Notes: generated by a model from the sequence alone, not told the origin. A DNA stretch of 64,000 nt from Streptomyces antarcticus (GCF_026627255.1 NZ_JAPNLM010000005.1:124001-188000); one strand, 5' to 3'. Positions 25,823 to 40,166 are shown, counted from the stretch's first letter. Program-made: numbers and translations.

Positions 25823-26266
25823 GGATTCGGCCCGGACGGCGGCCTGCTGGCCTCAGGCGCCCCCGTCCAGCTGTGGCAGTTGCCCGCCGTCCAGTCCGTG
25901 GCGACCCTCGCCGGAGATCCGAACGAGGTCGGGGAGTTGCTGGCGTTCAGCCCGGACGGCCAGATCCTGGCCGTCGCGCAGAGGCACTACACGGTGCGTC
26001 TGTGGAACGCCGCTTCCCGTCAGGACATCGCCGTGCTGGAACGCCACGAAGCCGAGATCCTGGCGCTCGCGTTCCACCCGGGCGGCCGTCTCCTGGCCAG
26101 TGCCGGCCGGGACGGCAAGGCCTTCCTGTGGGACACGGCCTCGGGGTCGACCACCGCCGACTTCACCGGCGGCGAACCCATCGGGGCGCTGGCGTTCAGC
26201 CCCGACGGCAAGACCCTCGCGGCGGGACGCGACAAGGGCACCGTCCGCCTCTGGAACGTCCCTTGA
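25823..26266 (+). pseudogene. WD40-repeat protein remnant
   Basis: About 147 residues in frame hold four partial or complete WD40 blades: GFGPDGGLLASGAPVQLWQL, LAFSPDGQILAVAQ...VRLWN, LAFHPGGRLLASAGRDGKAF followed by LWD, and LAFSPDGKTLAAGRDKGTVR followed by LWN. There is no credible start and no upstream kinase or NTPase domain as in typical Streptomyces WD40 proteins, and a propeller would need seven blades. Probably the 3' remainder of a deleted gene. Confidence 0.75.
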
Positions 26267-26439
26267 GGCCCGGAGCGATCTCGTGGCCCGGGCCAGGCCG
26301 AGGGCCGGCGGCTCTACCGGCACACGATCCCGCAGGCGAGAATCGCGGCGACTCCCGCAACGGCAAACGGCCTTCCGCTCGGCGCGAGCGCAGCGGAGTG
26401 GCGATCGGTGGGTCCACCAGAGGGTCGGCGACGGGGCCC

Positions 26440-26756
26440 GCACCGGGCTGCGCTGCGGGCCGCGCGCCCTCGGCCGGACCCTGCGCCACCTGGGCACCAC
26501 CGACGCGGGCGCACCCCCGGGAGCCTGGACCCTGGAGTTCGTGGGCGTCCGTCCCCGTCCCGGCCTGACCGGACGCGGGGCCGGCCGCCTCCTCCCGAAC
26601 CACGTCCTGGCGACCACCCCCGCACCCCACGGCCTGTACCTGACCATGGCGGACCCGGCGAACGTCCGCCTCTACCGACACTTCGGCTTCACCGCGCTGC
26701 GCGAGACCCCGCTGGGGCCGTTGTGCGTCGCGTCCATGAGCCGCGCGGGGGAGTGA
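26440..26756 (+). pseudogene. GNAT acetyltransferase C-terminal remnant
   Basis: One frame ends with WTLEFVGVRPRPGLTGRGAG (acetyl-CoA loop), RLLPNHVLATTPAPHGLYLT, ADPANVRLYRHFGF and PLGPLCVASMSRA, clearly the C-terminal two thirds of a GNAT domain. The N-terminal strand and helices are missing and no start codon with a ribosome binding site is present. It follows the WD40 remnant in a decayed stretch. Confidence 0.65.
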
Positions 26757-27548
26757 GCGGGAGCGTCCCGCCCGGAGGGACACCGAAGAGGTGACGGAGG
26801 CTGTGGATGACCATGGCGTCTGGTATGCCCGGCACGCTTCGCCTCTCGAGCCGTTGAAGAAGCCCGTGTCCACGGCGTAGAGGTTGTCGAGGTCCTGGCC
26901 TGACGAATGCGTCCACGCCGTTGCGTTCCACCGTTTCGCGGGGTGGACACTGGCCCGACGGGCGATGGCCTGTCCTGCTTGGCGATTCGAGACCCCCGTG
27001 GCCTGCGAAAACGCTCCCGCGTACCTTGTTCTGGACCTGGACCTGGACCGGGCGCAGCCGGCGGGCATCGGGCAGTTCCGCGCGGACTGGACGCGAGGCA
27101 TCCGCCAGGGCGAGGTGAAGGGCTGCGACGGCCCTCCGATTCCGCTGCCACAGCTCCCCCCGGTGCCGATGAAAGCGTAGGGTCGGGTATGCTGACCTGC
27201 GGCTTTCTGAAGCGGGCGATCAGACGAGACCGGTCGGGCAGAGGCCGCCTCGCGCTCGGAGGCCGCTTCGGTGAGGCGGGTGGCGACCACCGGCGGGTGG
27301 CGGCGGTGCGGAGATTCCCGGCAGGAAACGGCTGATCCCGGGAGATCGCCGTAGGTCCGGCCGGCGCCGGGGCGGCGAGCAGGTTGGTGTGCGGGGCCGA
27401 AGGAACCGGGTAACGTCTTTGTCATGTTCTTCCAGGCGCCGATTCACGAGTGAGAGCGTGATGGGCCCCTGCTGACGTCCTTCGGCGTCGCCGCCCGTCC
27501 CTCACCGATGAATCCGTAGATCACTTCACATCATTACCGGGAGAACCC
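26757..27548. other. Gene-poor stretch without recognisable coding sequence
   Basis: 792 bases. Open frames on both strands (for example 26884-27180 plus, 26689-26931 minus) have no domain resemblance or plausible ribosome binding site. The stretch is probably degenerate DNA plus the promoter of the DUF6243 gene. Confidence 0.5.
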
Positions 27549-27764
27549 GTGACCGTGAGCAAGAACATCAACAACCCCGTGGGCCAGGGCGGCGGCCAGC
27601 GCAAGAGGCAGTCCCGCGCCGAACGGCAGAACAACGGTCCGCACCGCAATTTCGACCGCCAGGGAGCCGCCGACCAGAAGGCGGAGCTGGTGCGCAAGAT
27701 GCGCGAGAAGGCAGACGCAGCCGAGGACGCCGGGCAGGCGGGCGACGACACCGCGCAGAGCTGA
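27549..27764 (+). CDS. Small DUF6243-family protein
   Basis: 71 residues, Gln/Asn/Arg-rich: MTVSKNINNPVGQGGGQRKR, then RAERQNNGPHRNFDRQGAAD and a helical KAELVRKMREKADAAEDAG. This matches the short conserved Streptomyces proteins grouped as DUF6243. GTG start with GGGAG five bases upstream. Soluble, probably disordered at the N-terminus; function unknown. Confidence 0.85.
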   Translation: MTVSKNINNPVGQGGGQRKRQSRAERQNNGPHRNFDRQGAADQKAELVRKMREKADAAEDAGQAGDDTAQS

Positions 27765-27798
27765 CGCACACCGCCGCCGCAAGGCGGCACCGCACGGG

Positions 27799-27833
27799 CG
27801 GGGCCCGGACCGCGACGCGCGGTCCGTGCCCCG
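27799..27833. terminator. Bidirectional hairpin between DUF6243 and NRPS locus 1
   Basis: Arms 27799-27814 and 27818-27833 pair over 16 positions with one mismatch and an ACG loop, between convergent stops at 27764 and 27844. Confidence 0.8.
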
Positions 27834-27843
27834 CTGCCGTAGG

Positions 27844-30800
27844 TCACCCGCAGGCGGCGGTCAGCGCGTCGGTGAACTCCCCGGCCAGCCCGGTGATCAC
27901 CGGGAGGTCGAAGGCGAGCGCGTTGTACTGCAGCCAGCACCGCAGGCCGCCGTCCGGCTGCTCGACCACGGTCAGCTCGGGCACGCCACGGTCGCCGCCC
28001 GGCAGCGGCCAGGGCACGGTGCTGCCGCGCGGCAGCTCCCAGGGCTCGCAGGCCAGGCCGGGCAGCTGCGCGGGCGCGGCCCACGCCTCGTAGCGGAGCC
28101 AGGCCGCGAACGGTACGGACGGGCTGAACTCGGCGAACGGGTACAGCTGGTGGTCCAGCGCCTCGCTGTAGACCGCCCGCAGTCGGTCCACCAGTTCGGC
28201 GAAACCGGGTCCCCCGCTCGCGTCCACCCGGAGCAGCAGCGACTGGACGAAGCAGCCCACCGTTCGCTCGGAGTCCGGGCGCGGGCGGCCGGGCACCGGG
28301 GTCATCACCACCAGGTCGGGGCGGCCGCTGCGGTTCGCCAGTAGTCCGGTCCAGGCCGCCGTGACGGCCAGGAAGGGTGTGGCGCCCAGCTCGGCCGCCC
28401 GGGCCCGCAGGGCTTCGGCCAACGGCGCCGACACCTCGAACTCGTGCGCCGTGGTGAGCACTTCGTCCACCGTCCGGCGGCCGGCGAACTGCTCGACGGC
28501 CTCCGGCGCCCCGGCCAGCGCGGTCCCGAAGTGGGCCCGGGAGGCCGGCCAGTGCGCGTTCGCCCAGTCCACCAACTCCGGGTAGCCCGGGCCGGATCGG
28601 GCCGGCGGGGCCGACCGGCCCCGCCGCAGCGCGGAGTAGAACACCCCGAGGTCGGCCAGCAGCACACCGACCGACCAGCCGTCGGAGACCATGTGGTGCA
28701 TCGCGACCAGCACCACGTGGTCGGTCTCCGAGCGGCTGACCACCAGGAGACGTGCCATCGGGTCACGGGCCAGGTCGGTGAGACGGTCGCGTTCGGCCAG
28801 CAGCAGGGCGTCCACCTCCGCGTCCGTGGCCCCCGGGGCCCGGGTCAGCGTGATCCGCACCCGGGGCTCCTCGTCCAGTACCGCCCGCACGACCCCCCCG
28901 CCCGCCGCCTCGAACCGGGTCCGCAGCGCCGGATGACGCCGGACCGCCTCGGTGAGCGCCCGGCCCAGGGTCTCCGGCTCCAGCCGGTCGGCCACCCGGA
29001 ACAGCGCCGTCACCGCGCCGGCGTCCCGCCCGGGGGCCTCGGCCATCCAGCGGAAGAAGTTCTCCTGCTGTGAGGTGAGTGCGACGGCGTGCGGCTGCGC
29101 ACGGAGTGCGGCCAGGTAGGGCGTCACGGTCTCCGTCCCGGCAGACGCACCGGCAGCAGCGGTCTTCCGCCGGTCGGGGTGGTCCACCCAGGCCGCCTGG
29201 GACCGCAGCGAGGGCCGCTCGAAGACCACGGCGGTTCGCGCCCGGACCCCGAACTCGGAGCTGATGCCGGTGGCGAGCTGCACCGCCCGGAAGGAGTCGC
29301 CGCCGAGCGCGAAGAACTCGGCGGCCACATCGGTGACCGGGCGGCCGAGTAGCCGCCTCCAGAGCCCGGCCAGCCGCAGTTCCGTCGGGGTGGCAGGGGC
29401 GACCGCCGGACCGGTGGACTCCGCGGGCGCGTCGAACAGCGGGCGCAGCCGGTGCTTGACCACCTTGCCGCTCGGGTTCCTCGGCAGTTCGCCGGCGAGC
29501 AGGATCCGGACCGGCAGTTCGGGCCGGCTCAGCCGGGCGCTCAGGAACAGCCGGAGCTCGTCCAGATCCAGACCCCCGGGCCCGGCCACCACGACCGCCA
29601 CCGGGACGGCGCCCATCACGGGGTGCGGCAGGCCGAGCGCGGCGGCGTCCGCGACCGCGGGGTGCTCGTGCAGCACCTCCTCGATCCGCAGCGTGGAGAC
29701 CTTCAGCGCACCGCTCTTGATGACGTCGCTCTCCCGGTCGACCAAGTACAGGTAACCGTCCGCGTCGAGGCGTCCGACATCGCCCATCCGCACCCAGCCC
29801 TCCCGGAACACCTGGGCGCTCTGCCCGGCGGCGCCCAGGTAGGCGCGCGGCGGTCCGGGCTGGCGCAACCAGACCTCGCCGGGCTGCCCGGCGGGCAGCG
29901 GCAGCCCGTCCGCGTCGAGGATCCGGACGTCACGGGGGTCCGCCGGGCGGCCCAGCGAACCGGGGCGCCGGGTGTCGACCACGGTGGAGATCTGCGCGGG
30001 CGAGGCCTCGGCGGAGGTGTAGGTGTTGACCAGCGTCGCGCCCGGCAGCGCGGCGGCCAGCGCGGCCGCCACCGGCACGGGCAGGGCGGCGGCGGAGGAG
30101 TTGACCAGGCGCAGACTGCTCAGGTCGTACCGCCCGGCGGTGCCCGCGTTGACCAGTTCGATGGCCATCGAGGGCACCAGGAAGGCGGTGCCGATCCCGA
30201 ACTTCTCGACCGCGATGCCGAACTGGTCCGCGTCGAAGCGCGGCAGGCTGAGCGTGGTGGGCGCGGCGGTCAGTGCGCCCAGCAGCATCACCTGGCTCGC
30301 GTTGGTCCCGATCGGAAAGGCGTGCAGGGCGTGCCGCGAGTGCGCGTAGGCGCGGCGGCGGGGGTGGGTGGCCAGGCCGGCTGTCAGGTTTCCGTGCACG
30401 GCGAGCACGCCCTTGGGCGCGCCGGTGGTTCCGGAGGTCCCGATCACCTGGGCCGGGTCGGCCGGGCCGACCCGGTGCGGGGGGCCGGCCGGCGGCTCGG
30501 GGTGCGCCCCCAGCAGGGCCTCCAGACGCAGGTCCACCAGCCCCGGGACCGGCAGCAGTTCGCCCTCCCGCAGGACCGTGCCGGCTTCGGCCAGCGCGGC
30601 CAGGGCGGCGGCATCGGTCTCGGACAGGTCCTCGCGTACGGGGACGGGTACCCCGCCCGCGTACTGGACGGCGAGGAAGGCGACGGCGTACCGCTCCCAG
30701 CGCGCGTTGGAGAACCGCAGCACCACCCGGTCGCGCGGTCCGACCCCGGCGGCGGCCAGCCCGACGGCAGCGCGCAGCGCCTCCTCGCGCCAACGCCGGT

Positions 30801-30975
30801 AGGTGAGCTCCCCGCCGCCGACGACCTGCAGCGCCACACGGTCCGGTTCTTCGGTTGCCCGCGCGTCGAGGAGATCCGGGACGGTCGTCGCTGCGGGCGG
30901 CACGATGGTGGCGATGGCGTACTCCGTTGAGGTTCGGGGAGGTCGACGGGCGGTGCAACAGTGGTGCGCTGTCAT
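27844..30975 (-). CDS. NRPS, A-T-C protein with acyl-ligase-type A domain
   Basis: 1043 residues. The A domain (~30-520) has P-loop GTSGTTGAPKGV and A8-A10 segments (DRESDVIKSGALKVS, NPSGKVVKHRLRP). It lacks the aspartate (position 235 in GrsA) that holds the alpha-amino group: the equivalent segment is HAFPIGTNASQVML. The substrate is therefore probably a carboxylic acid without an alpha-amine (aryl, fatty or keto acid). The T domain is at ~545-605 (FALGGDSFRAVQL). The C domain (~615-1040) has an intact MHHMVSDGWS. It has no upstream C domain and no TE, so this looks like a starter protein that loads an acyl cap and passes it, through its own C domain, to an aminoacyl-T on a partner. Last gene of the operon, 68 bases after the preceding NRPS gene. 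Confidence 0.88.
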   Translation of the reverse strand: MTAHHCCTARRPPRTSTEYAIATIVPPAATTVPDLLDARATEEPDRVALQVVGGGELTYRRWREEALRAAVGLAAAGVGPRDRVVLRFSNARWERYAVAFLAVQYAGGVPVPVREDLSETDAAALAALAEAGTVLREGELLPVPGLVDLRLEALLGAHPEPPAGPPHRVGPADPAQVIGTSGTTGAPKGVLAVHGNLTAGLATHPRRRAYAHSRHALHAFPIGTNASQVMLLGALTAAPTTLSLPRFDADQFGIAVEKFGIGTAFLVPSMAIELVNAGTAGRYDLSSLRLVNSSAAALPVPVAAALAAALPGATLVNTYTSAEASPAQISTVVDTRRPGSLGRPADPRDVRILDADGLPLPAGQPGEVWLRQPGPPRAYLGAAGQSAQVFREGWVRMGDVGRLDADGYLYLVDRESDVIKSGALKVSTLRIEEVLHEHPAVADAAALGLPHPVMGAVPVAVVVAGPGGLDLDELRLFLSARLSRPELPVRILLAGELPRNPSGKVVKHRLRPLFDAPAESTGPAVAPATPTELRLAGLWRRLLGRPVTDVAAEFFALGGDSFRAVQLATGISSEFGVRARTAVVFERPSLRSQAAWVDHPDRRKTAAAGASAGTETVTPYLAALRAQPHAVALTSQQENFFRWMAEAPGRDAGAVTALFRVADRLEPETLGRALTEAVRRHPALRTRFEAAGGGVVRAVLDEEPRVRITLTRAPGATDAEVDALLLAERDRLTDLARDPMARLLVVSRSETDHVVLVAMHHMVSDGWSVGVLLADLGVFYSALRRGRSAPPARSGPGYPELVDWANAHWPASRAHFGTALAGAPEAVEQFAGRRTVDEVLTTAHEFEVSAPLAEALRARAAELGATPFLAVTAAWTGLLANRSGRPDLVVMTPVPGRPRPDSERTVGCFVQSLLLRVDASGGPGFAELVDRLRAVYSEALDHQLYPFAEFSPSVPFAAWLRYEAWAAPAQLPGLACEPWELPRGSTVPWPLPGGDRGVPELTVVEQPDGGLRCWLQYNALAFDLPVITGLAGEFTDALTAACG

Positions 30976-31043
30976 GCTTCTGACGATCTATAGAAACGTC
31001 GGGGCCCGGCTGCGACGGGACCGTCCCGGGACCCGACGCGGAG

Positions 31044-34369
<3,326 letters not shown>

Positions 34370-34373
<4 letters not shown>

Positions 34374-37300
34374 GTGCTCATCTCGCTCTTCGCGCGGGCC
34401 TGCAGGGTCTCCAGGCCGATCAGGTCGTCCGACTCGGCGTCCGGGACTTCCCGGTCGAAGCGGGCCAGGACGGGAATGCAGAGGCTGATCAGGACCAGTG
34501 CGGCCATGGCGAGGCCGAACACCAGGTAGAGCAGGCCGATGCCGCGCCCGTCACCCGTGCCGATCAGCGCGCCGACGCTGGAAGCCAGCGCGCCGCCCTC
34601 GTCCATCAGGGGCTGGAGCAGCCCGGGGCCGGCCGGGGCGACCAGGGCGAAGCCGATCGGCAGGGTGGACCAGGCGACCATGGTGTTCACCGCGATCACC
34701 CGGCCGTGGAACCGCATGGGCACCTTGGTCTGGACGACCGTCGCGTAGATGCCGTTGAGCAGAGCCAGCCCGTAGGTCATGCCGAACGCGCCGACGGCGA
34801 CCACGGTCACGGAGGGCCTCAGGCCGGTGACGACGCACGCGGCGGCGAGGCCGAGGGTGGCCAACAGGACGCCGCGCAGACGCATCCGGCGCGGGCCTCC
34901 CCAGACCAGCAGGGTGAGGCCGCCGAGTACGGCGCCCAGACCGGCCGCGGTGGAGACCCATCCGGCGGAGGCGGTCGAGGAGAAGGAGAGCACCAGCGGG
35001 GTGACGAGCAGGAAGAGCGGGGAGAGGAAGATGTTCAGCACCGCGAACCAGAACAGCATGGCCCTGAAGTAGCGGTTTCCAAGGGCCCGTTGGAAGCCCG
35101 CCCGGATCTCGGCGCCGACGCTCTCGCGGCGGGTGGCGGCCATCGCGTCGGGGAAGCGCACCGCCAGGGTGACACCGGTGGCGATCAGATAGCTGACGAC
35201 ATCGAAGACGAGGATGCCGCCGAGACCGATCACGTGCAGGATGCCTACCGCGATCAGCGGAACGAGGAACTGGGCGAGGCCGAAAGCCATCTGGACCACA
35301 CCGTTGGCGCGGCCGAGGAAGCGCTTGGGCACCAGCTGCGGCACCGCCGAACCCCAGGCGACGCGCTGGAAGGCGAGCGCGGCGGAGAGCAGGGAGATCA
35401 TCACGTAGCAGTGCCAGGTCTCCAGCGAGCCGCTGAGGTAGAGCACCAGCAGCGCCGCCTGGGTCAGGCCGGCCGCCACGTCGCCCCACAGCATCACCCG
35501 GCGGCGGTCGCCGCGGTCGACGATGGCGCCCGCCAGCGGGGCGACCACGATGCCGGGCACCAGGCCGAAGGCGGCGAGCAGGCCGAGTTGGAACAGCGAG
35601 CCGGTCTGCAGGTAGACCCAGATCGGCAGGGCGAACTCGGTGAGCGCCGAACCGATCATCGAGAGCTGCTGGCCGGTGGCGATGGCCAGGAAGCGGCCCA
35701 TCGTCGGGCGGACGGGGCCGCGCGCGCGGGCCTTCCGCGACCTCTCCGGCGTCCCGGCCCGCTCCGGCTCCTCCGGCTGCCCGGGTTCCGGCCCGGGCCC
35801 GGGGTCCGGCTCCGCCCCGGCGGCGTCGCGGGACAGGCCGGCCAGCCACCAGGTGGCGTCGGCGGTGCGTTCGTGGCGCGCCTCCTCGCCGGCGGCGATC
35901 GAGCGGTGCACCCCGGTCAGGATGTCGGCCAACTCCGCGGCGCGGTACTTGAGGTAGAAGTGCCCGGCTTCGTCCAGGACCACCACAGCGGCGGTCCCGG
36001 TGATCCGGTGCCACTCGCGGAACCGCTCCTCGTAGAACTCGGTCGCCGGATCGCGGTCGCCGCAGACGGCGATCACCGGCGCCGACAGGGCGCCGCCCTC
36101 GCTCTCGTACAGCTCGCCGAAGTAGCTCTCGGCGCCCTTGGTGCCGACCCGGCGGTTGTGCACGATCAGCCGCAGCTGGTCCTCGTCGACCTCGTCCACG
36201 TCCAGGCCCGCCGCGGCCAGGGCGTTGATCATCCCCTGGTCGCTGCGCAGGCGGGCGGACAGCTCGGCGAAACGCTCGGCCAGCGCGGCGCCGCGGCCCT
36301 TCGGGCGGGCGAACGGGAAGATGCCTCCGAGGTGGACGGCGTCGATCTCCCGGCCGGCCGCCTCGACCCGGCGGGCGATCTCCACGGTCAGCCGGACACC
36401 GACCCCGCAGTGCCCGTAGAGCACGAGCGGTCCGGCGACGTGGGCGACGATCTCCTCGGCGCAGAGCCGGGCGACCTCGTCGATGTCCATCGCCTCCTCG
36501 CCCAGCTCGTGGCCGGGGACGGCGATGGAGTGCAGGGCCCAGTCCGCCGGCATGGCGTCGGCGAGCGGCTTGTAGATCAGTGCGCTGCCGCCGCCGTAGG
36601 GGGCGCAGACCACACTCGCGGCCACCTGGCGGCGCTCGGGGGTCAGCAGGTGGAGCAGCCGGCGCGGGCCGCGGTCGGCCTCGGGGGTGGCCACCAGTTC
36701 GGCGAGCCGGCGGACCGTCGGGTGCTTGAAGAGGTCCATCACGCCGACCGGGGTGGCCAGGTCGGGGAAGGCCCGGCGCATCCGGGCGACCACCTGGGTG
36801 GCGAGCAGGGAATGACCCCCGAGCTCGAAGAAGTCGTCCAGGGCGCCGACTCGGGGGAGGTCCAGCAGGTCCGCCCACATGGCGGCGATCACCTGCTCGG
36901 TCCCGCCCTCGGGGTCGACGTGGGCCCCGGCGGCCGGGCCGTCCGCGGGCGCGGGCAGCGCCTTGCGGTCGACCTTGCCGTGGGCGAGCAGCGGCAGCCG
37001 CTCCAGCACCACGTAGCGGGCCGGGACCATGTAGTCCGGCAGCACCTCGCCCAGGGCGGCGCGCAGTTCGGCGGCGGCCGGCGGTTCACCGCCGGCGGGG
37101 CGTTCCAGGTAGGCGACGAGGTTCTGCCTGACGCCCTCGCCGCGGGCCAGGACCACCGCCTGGGTGATGCCGGGCAGGGCGGTCAGCGCGGCCTCGATCT
37201 CACCCGGCTCGACCCGGTAGCCGCGGACCTTGATCTGGTCGTCGCCGCGGCCGAGGTACTCCAGGGTCCCGTCGGTGCGCCAGCGCGCCAGGTCGCCGGT

Positions 37301-40114
37301 GCGGTACATCCGCGGGCCGCCGGTCCCCGGGGCGCCCCGGCCGGTACCGGTCGGGCCGGCCGCGGACGGCTCCGCGCCGGACGGGTCTTCGGACGGGCCG
37401 GCCGCCGGGCCGGCCGCCGGGCCGGCCGCCGGGCCGGCCGCCGGGCCGGCCGCCGGGCCGGCGTACGGGTCGGCCGCCGGGTCGGGGTACGGGTCTGTGT
37501 ACGGGTCGGGCAGGAACCGCTCGGTGGTCAGGTCCGGCCGCCCGAGGTAGCCCCGGGCCAGCCGGTCCCCGCCCACGTACAACTCGCCGGTGACACCTGG
37601 CGGAACGGGGTTGCGGGCCTCGTCCAGCACGTAGCAGCGCCCGCCGGCCAGCGGCCTGCCGATCGGGGTGCTGCCCGGCGCGTCCAGGCCGCCGGCGGTG
37701 ACCTCGTGGACGGTGATCCCCACCGTCGCCTCGGTCGGCCCGTAGTGGTTGAACACCGCGCACCGGCCCAGTGCGGCGATGCCCGCCGCCCAGGACCAGC
37801 CGCTGGCCTCGCCGCCGAGGACCAGCGCACGGCGCGGCAGCAGCCGCTCAAGCGGTGCGTCGGCGGTCAGCGCGGCCAGGTGGGAGGGCGTCATCTTCAG
37901 GTAGTCGATGCCGGCCCGCTCGATCTCCGCGGCCAGTTCCACGCCCGCGATCCGGCGCGGCAACAGGTGTACCCGGCCGCCGGTCGTGAGCGCCAGGTAG
38001 AGCATGGTGATGCTGAAGTCGAACGACAGCGACTGCAGCAGCCCGAAGGACGCCCCGGGCTCGATCCGCAGCCGCTCGCCCGCGCCCGCCAGGTAGTTGA
38101 GGACCTGGCGGTGCTGCACCGCCACGCCCTTGGGCGCGCCGGTGGAGCCCGAGGTGTAGATCACGTACGCAAGGTGGTCGGCGCCGGAGACCTCCTCCAG
38201 CGGCGCCCCGTCCCGCTCCGTCGCGTCGCCGCCTTCGCCGCCGTCGCCGGTCAGCAGGTCGACCGCCGGGTGGTCGCCGAACCGCGGTCGCAGCACGGTG
38301 TCGGTGATCAGGACCTTGGCTCCGGCGTCGGCGACCAGGTGGGCGAGCCGGGCGGGGGGCTGCTCGGGGTCGAGCGGCAGGTAGCCGCCGCCGGCCTTGA
38401 GGACGGCGACCAGAGCGACCGCCAGCTCGGGGGACTGCTCCAGGCAGACGGCCACCCGGTCGTCCGCGCCCACGCCCAGCGCCCGTAGGCGCCGGGCCAT
38501 GGCGTTGGCGCGCCGGTCGAGGTCGCCGTAGGTCAGCGTGCGGTCCTCGAAGACCAGCGCCGGTGCCTCGGGCGTCCGGGCCGCCGCCCGTGACAGCGCC
38601 TGGGTGAGCGTGGCGGGACCGCCGTCCGGCAGCGCGGGACCGGCGGCCCATGTCTCCAGTACGGCCGTCCGCTCGGCCGCGGTGAGCAGCGGGAGCCGGT
38701 CGACCGCCAGTGCCGGGTCGGCGACGCCGGCCGCGGTCAGCAGCCGGAACCGCTCGGCGAGGCACTCGACGGTGCCGGCGTCGAAGAGCTCGGTGCGGTA
38801 GGTGAACAGGCCGTAGAGGCCACCGTCCGGCTCCTCGCGCATGTAGAGGGCGAGGTCGGCGTGGGTGGTGGTGGCTTCGTAGCCGAAGCCCTCGGAGTCC
38901 AGGCCCGCGGTGGGGGTGGAGGCCGGGTCGCCGTAGTTCTGGAAGGCGAAGGTGGTCTGGAAGACGGCGGCGCGGCTGACGTCGCGTTCCACCGAGAGAT
39001 CGCCCACCATCTGCTCGAACGGCACCTCCTGGTGCGCGTACGCGTCGAGCGTGGTCTCGCGGACCCGGCTGATCAGCTGGCCGAAGCCGAGGTCGCCGGA
39101 GAGCCGGGCGCGGATCGGCAGCATGTTGACGAACGCGCCGACGACGCCTTCGAGTTCACGGTGGAGACGGCCGGCGACCGCGGAGCCGACGGCGAAGTCG
39201 CGCTGGCCGGTGTGCCGGCTCAGCAGGGCCTGGAACGCGGCCATCAGCACCATGTACGTGGAGGCGCCGTAGGCCCGCGCCGCCTCGCCGACCTGGCGGG
39301 AGAGTTCGGCGCTCCAGTGGAACTCGGTCGCGGCCCCGTCGAAGGTGAACAGCGGCGGGCGGGGCCGGTCGGAGGGCAGCTCCAGGGCCGGGACGCCGGC
39401 GAGTTCGTTGCGCCAGTGCTCACGCGAGGCGGCGAGCTGCCCGTTCTCCAGGCGGTCCCGCTGCCAGGCCGCGTAGTCGCCGAACTGAACGGCGAGAGAC
39501 GGCAACTCACCCGGGGCGCCGTGGGCGTGGTGCGCGTAGCGGAGGTCGAGCTCGCGGTTGAGGAGGTCGATCGACCAGCCGTCGCAGATGATGTGGTGCA
39601 TCACCAGGGCGAGGACGTGATCGTCCTCGGCGATCCGGACCACCAGGGCGCGCAGGAGCGGGCCGGCCTGGAGGTCGAAGGGGTCGGCGATCAGCGCGCC
39701 GAGTTCGGCGGTGGCGCGCGCCTCCGGGTCCGGGTCCGCGCTGGCGTCCAGGTGCTGGGCGGCGAACAGCGCGGGCTCGGCGACCCGGACCTCGGCCGTG
39801 CCGGCTTCGGTGGTGCGGAAGGTCATCCGCAGGCTTTCGTGCCGGGCCACCAGGTCGGTCAGCGCGGCATCCAGCGCGGCGCGGTCGAACGGGCCGCGGA
39901 GCCGGCGGGCCGGCGCCAGTGTGTAGGCCGTGGAGCCGGGAGCGAGCTGGTCCATGAACCAGAGCCGCTCCTGGCCGCTGGAGAGCGGCGGTGCGGTGTC
40001 GGCCGGGCGGGGGTCCACCACCCGGGCGGGGGCCGCGGCGCCGCGCAGCCGCTGGCTGAGCAGGGCACGTTTGGCTGCGGACCAGTCGGTGGGCAGGTCC
40101 TGGGTATCCGTCAT
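34370..40114 (-). CDS. NRPS C-A-T-TE fused to MFS exporter (Asp-like specificity)
   Basis: 1914 residues. C domain ~45-470 (MHHIICDGWS). A domain ~495-1050 with pocket residues D-F-T-K-V-G-H-V-G-K (SFDFSITML, LKMTPSHL, LVLGGEA, FNHYGPTEATVG), close to the Asp code DLTKVGHIGK. T domain ~1080-1150 ([11 protein letters not shown]). TE ~1165-1430, with nucleophile motif GHCGVG (C1236), GDRDPATEF and AGHFYL, so the usual Ser is Cys. After a Pro/Glu-rich linker, an MFS transporter of ~420 residues (~1475-1895) with RGDRRRVMLWGD between helices 2 and 3. One polypeptide thus makes, releases and probably exports the peptide; the enzyme part must face the cytoplasm. RBS-like AGGAA precedes the ATG. Confidence 0.93.
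37393..37462. repeat. 12-bp tandem repeat inside the Asp A domain
   Basis: Six near-perfect copies of ggccgccgggcc encode AGPA repeats, part of a ~60-residue low-complexity insert between FLPDP and RMYRTGD (A7). Confidence 0.9.
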
Positions 40115-40166
40115 CGGGTTCCTGTTCGGGCGTTCGGCGGGGGAGTCGGAGGGTGCGGGCGCGGCG

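Noticed and set aside
26689..26931. Possible tyrosine-recombinase tail (IHSLRH) on the minus strand
   Set aside because: Only a five-residue resemblance. No catalytic Arg or Tyr context, and the flanking residues switch to low complexity.
26884..27180. Plus-strand open frame of 98 codons
   Set aside because: No ribosome binding site, no family resemblance and an unconvincing amino-acid composition.
30023..30930. Plus-strand frames opposite the A-T-C NRPS
   Set aside because: Shadows of the minus-strand gene, which contains all canonical motifs in order.
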